Positions 19,585 to 21,126 of a stretch of DNA of 21,126 bases are shown one piece after another. The notes beneath the pieces were generated by a model. It was given only the letters and a program-made list of their open reading frames with translations. It searched no databases and had not been told where the DNA came from. The DNA is from a virus, in the IMG/VR virus record IMGVR_UViG_3300006919_000575, positions 1 through 21,126 of that record; one strand, 5' to 3'. Made by a program: the position numbers and the translations under genes. The stretch's first letter is position 1. Every line of letters starts with the position of its first letter.

Positions 19585-21126
19585 TTATTTATAAACTGGG
19601 TATAACCAACCGTTAAACGGATTTTCTATAACTACTTCTATTAAATTACCGCTTCCATCTTCAACATAAATAGGCTCTAATGGTTGAGGTAAATTTCCAT
19701 TATCAATATCAACACTATTATTACCCTCTTGAGATGAATCAATACTTACACTTCCTAAGTTTTCAAATTTAAACAAACTAACCTTAGTTAACCCATTTTT
19801 AATAGGGTTATAATCAATAACACTCTCTATTAAATAATATCCTTTTACTTGTGCAGGGTAATCAATATAAACTAACTTTCTAAAGTCTAAATTTTCAATA
19901 TCAACATTGTCTAAGTTAAAGTAAGCTATAAGCCTACCTCCTTCTTCAATGTTTTTCATCATACTAGCATAGTAATTGTAAAATAACCCTCTATCTACAC
20001 TTCCATCAGATTTAAAAGAATCTGCAAAATTTAAGTTTATAGGTGTATCGGTATTATTATACGCTTCAAATATCCCATAAGGAATAGCACTAGCATAAGA
20101 AGTACCGAAGAAGTCCATTAGTCTAGTAGTACCATCTAAAGACGTTTGACCTCCAAACTTGAAAAAGAATATTTTAGGATTGTAATTAGTTATCCTTTCT
20201 TCTGGCTGTAGTTCTTCTTTAGTGTTAATATACTCATTCCATACTTTTAAAGTAGTAAAGGCTAAATTCTTATTAAATGTTCCACTTTGTAAATATGTTA
20301 CCTCATTAGCTACATGAGCATAAGGCGCACTAAATAAATCTAATTTAATAGATGTTGTACCCTCAGCGAATCTATTAGGTAAAGTATGTGTATATTCCCC
20401 GTATTTACGTTTGTTATTACTTTCCCAACCTTTTAGCCATTCATCAGAGCTTAAATCTTTATAACTAAACTCAACACTTCTCTTATAACTACTTACATAA
20501 TCTAATTCATACTTATTTGATAAATCTATCTTATCAGTCCAGTCTATAGCATTAGCCTCTGATTCAAAAAAAGTATTCCTAGGCTCTAAATAAATTGTTT
20601 TAGTCCTTACATCAGTCCAATAGTAAATATTAAACATTCTTGTAAAGTCGTTTATTACATCTAGCAACTTATAATCATCAGGTATAATTTCACTTAAAGT
20701 ATAACTATCGCCCTCCGCTAATTCAGTAGCTCTGTAAATATTAAAATAACTACCTGCTTTTACATTTGCAGAAGTAGAAGGAGATAAAGTATCTATAGTA
20801 GCATAAACAGAAACAACATCACTAAAATTTAATGTTAATGTTACATCTCTAGTACCCGTTTGAGTAGCTGATGAAGTAGTGAAAGCAAAACTATTTGTTT
20901 CAATACCATTAACATAAACTTTAGTTACTACACTAGCTGTCGTAATATTTGCATCCCCTGCTGAGGTTGATAGCTCTAAAATATACCTACCAGTAGAAGG
21001 TACTGTATAAACGTATGTAGACGTATTATAATTACCGTTAGCATCGCTATTAGGAGGTGTTGAGTCATCATTGTAAGCTATAATAGTATCAACTCCTTTA
21101 CTTATCGCTACATTTCCAGTAGTTTC
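19585..21126 (-). CDS. Tail hub/baseplate-like protein (5' end cut by window)
   Basis: The reading frame is open to the right edge, giving 513 visible residues and no stop, so the start is outside the window; an in-frame TTG at 20667 is not the start. The N-terminal visible part (Ser/Thr/Gly/Asn-rich, with VVTKVYVNGIETNSFAF and GRYILELSTSAGDANIT) looks like a beta-sandwich. After it, LDVINDFTRMFNIYYWTDV and TIYLEPRNTFFESEANAIDWTDKIDLS are typical of tail proteins of Bacteroidetes phages that act at the tail tip. It directly precedes the tape measure gene. A hub or distal tail protein is the best reading. Confidence 0.65.
   Translation of the reverse strand, partial: ETTGNVAISKGVDTIIAYNDDSTPPNSDANGNYNTSTYVYTVPSTGRYILELSTSAGDANITTASVVTKVYVNGIETNSFAFTTSSATQTGTRDVTLTLNFSDVVSVYATIDTLSPSTSANVKAGSYFNIYRATELAEGDSYTLSEIIPDDYKLLDVINDFTRMFNIYYWTDVRTKTIYLEPRNTFFESEANAIDWTDKIDLSNKYELDYVSSYKRSVEFSYKDLSSDEWLKGWESNNKRKYGEYTHTLPNRFAEGTTSIKLDLFSAPYAHVANEVTYLQSGTFNKNLAFTTLKVWNEYINTKEELQPEERITNYNPKIFFFKFGGQTSLDGTTRLMDFFGTSYASAIPYGIFEAYNNTDTPINLNFADSFKSDGSVDRGLFYNYYASMMKNIEEGGRLIAYFNLDNVDIENLDFRKLVYIDYPAQVKGYYLIESVIDYNPIKNGLTKVSLFKFENLGSVSIDSSQEGNNSVDIDNGNLPQPLEPIYVEDGSGNLIEVVIENPFNGWLYPVYK

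Noticed and set aside
20667-20667. TTG at 20667 as start of the tail hub gene
   Set aside because: The frame stays open upstream to the window edge with protein-like sequence, so the true start is outside.

Overview
This window is phage or prophage DNA from an AT-rich bacterium of the Bacteroidetes, most likely a flavobacterium. The capsid, tail, lysis and recombination genes are phage-type. Two intergenic regions carry close matches to the flavobacterial promoter (TTG, 17-23 bases, TAnnTTTG), and starts rarely have a strong Shine-Dalgarno sequence. No terminase, integrase or repressor is visible, and both window ends cut a gene, so this is an internal piece of a larger phage genome.

Almost all phage genes lie on the minus strand and are read right to left. 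From the right edge: a tail hub/baseplate-like protein (5' end outside the window), a 982-residue tape measure protein, four small genes (two with Cys pairs), a terminator, a ClpP-type prohead protease with a scaffold-like tail, the major capsid protein and a probable tail tube protein, then a strong terminator. After an interruption come a 59-residue protein, the portal, a head-tail adaptor, a tail fibre, several small genes, and a lysis cassette (membrane coiled-coil protein, DUF5675 lysin candidate, holin candidate) ending in tandem terminators. A promoter at about 5058-5085 then drives a block of short accessory genes, including a lipoprotein and a small membrane protein. A second promoter at about 3100-3129 drives a DNA recombination and modification operon (Rad52-type annealing protein, cytosine methyltransferase, SSB-like protein, a possible mediator, PP-loop/PAPS-reductase-like enzyme) that leaves the window at the left edge.

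The interruption at about 10438-12711 is the most unusual part. It lies between the tail tube gene and the portal operon and is read in the opposite (plus) direction. It is a chain of short cassette-like units. Five carry one small ORF of unknown function and four carry no ORF, and each of these nine is closed by inverted-repeat arms of about 12-18 bp that tolerate G-U pairs. A sixth small ORF ends the chain without a visible partner arm. Hairpins separate several units. Two ORF-less units share the same stem with compensatory base changes, and a 47-bp hairpin occurs twice. The layout recalls an integron cassette array, but canonical attC boxes and an integrase are not visible. It could instead be a set of structured RNAs or a new kind of cassette system. 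The array divides the late gene cluster in two, and the portal operon downstream has no promoter I can recognise.
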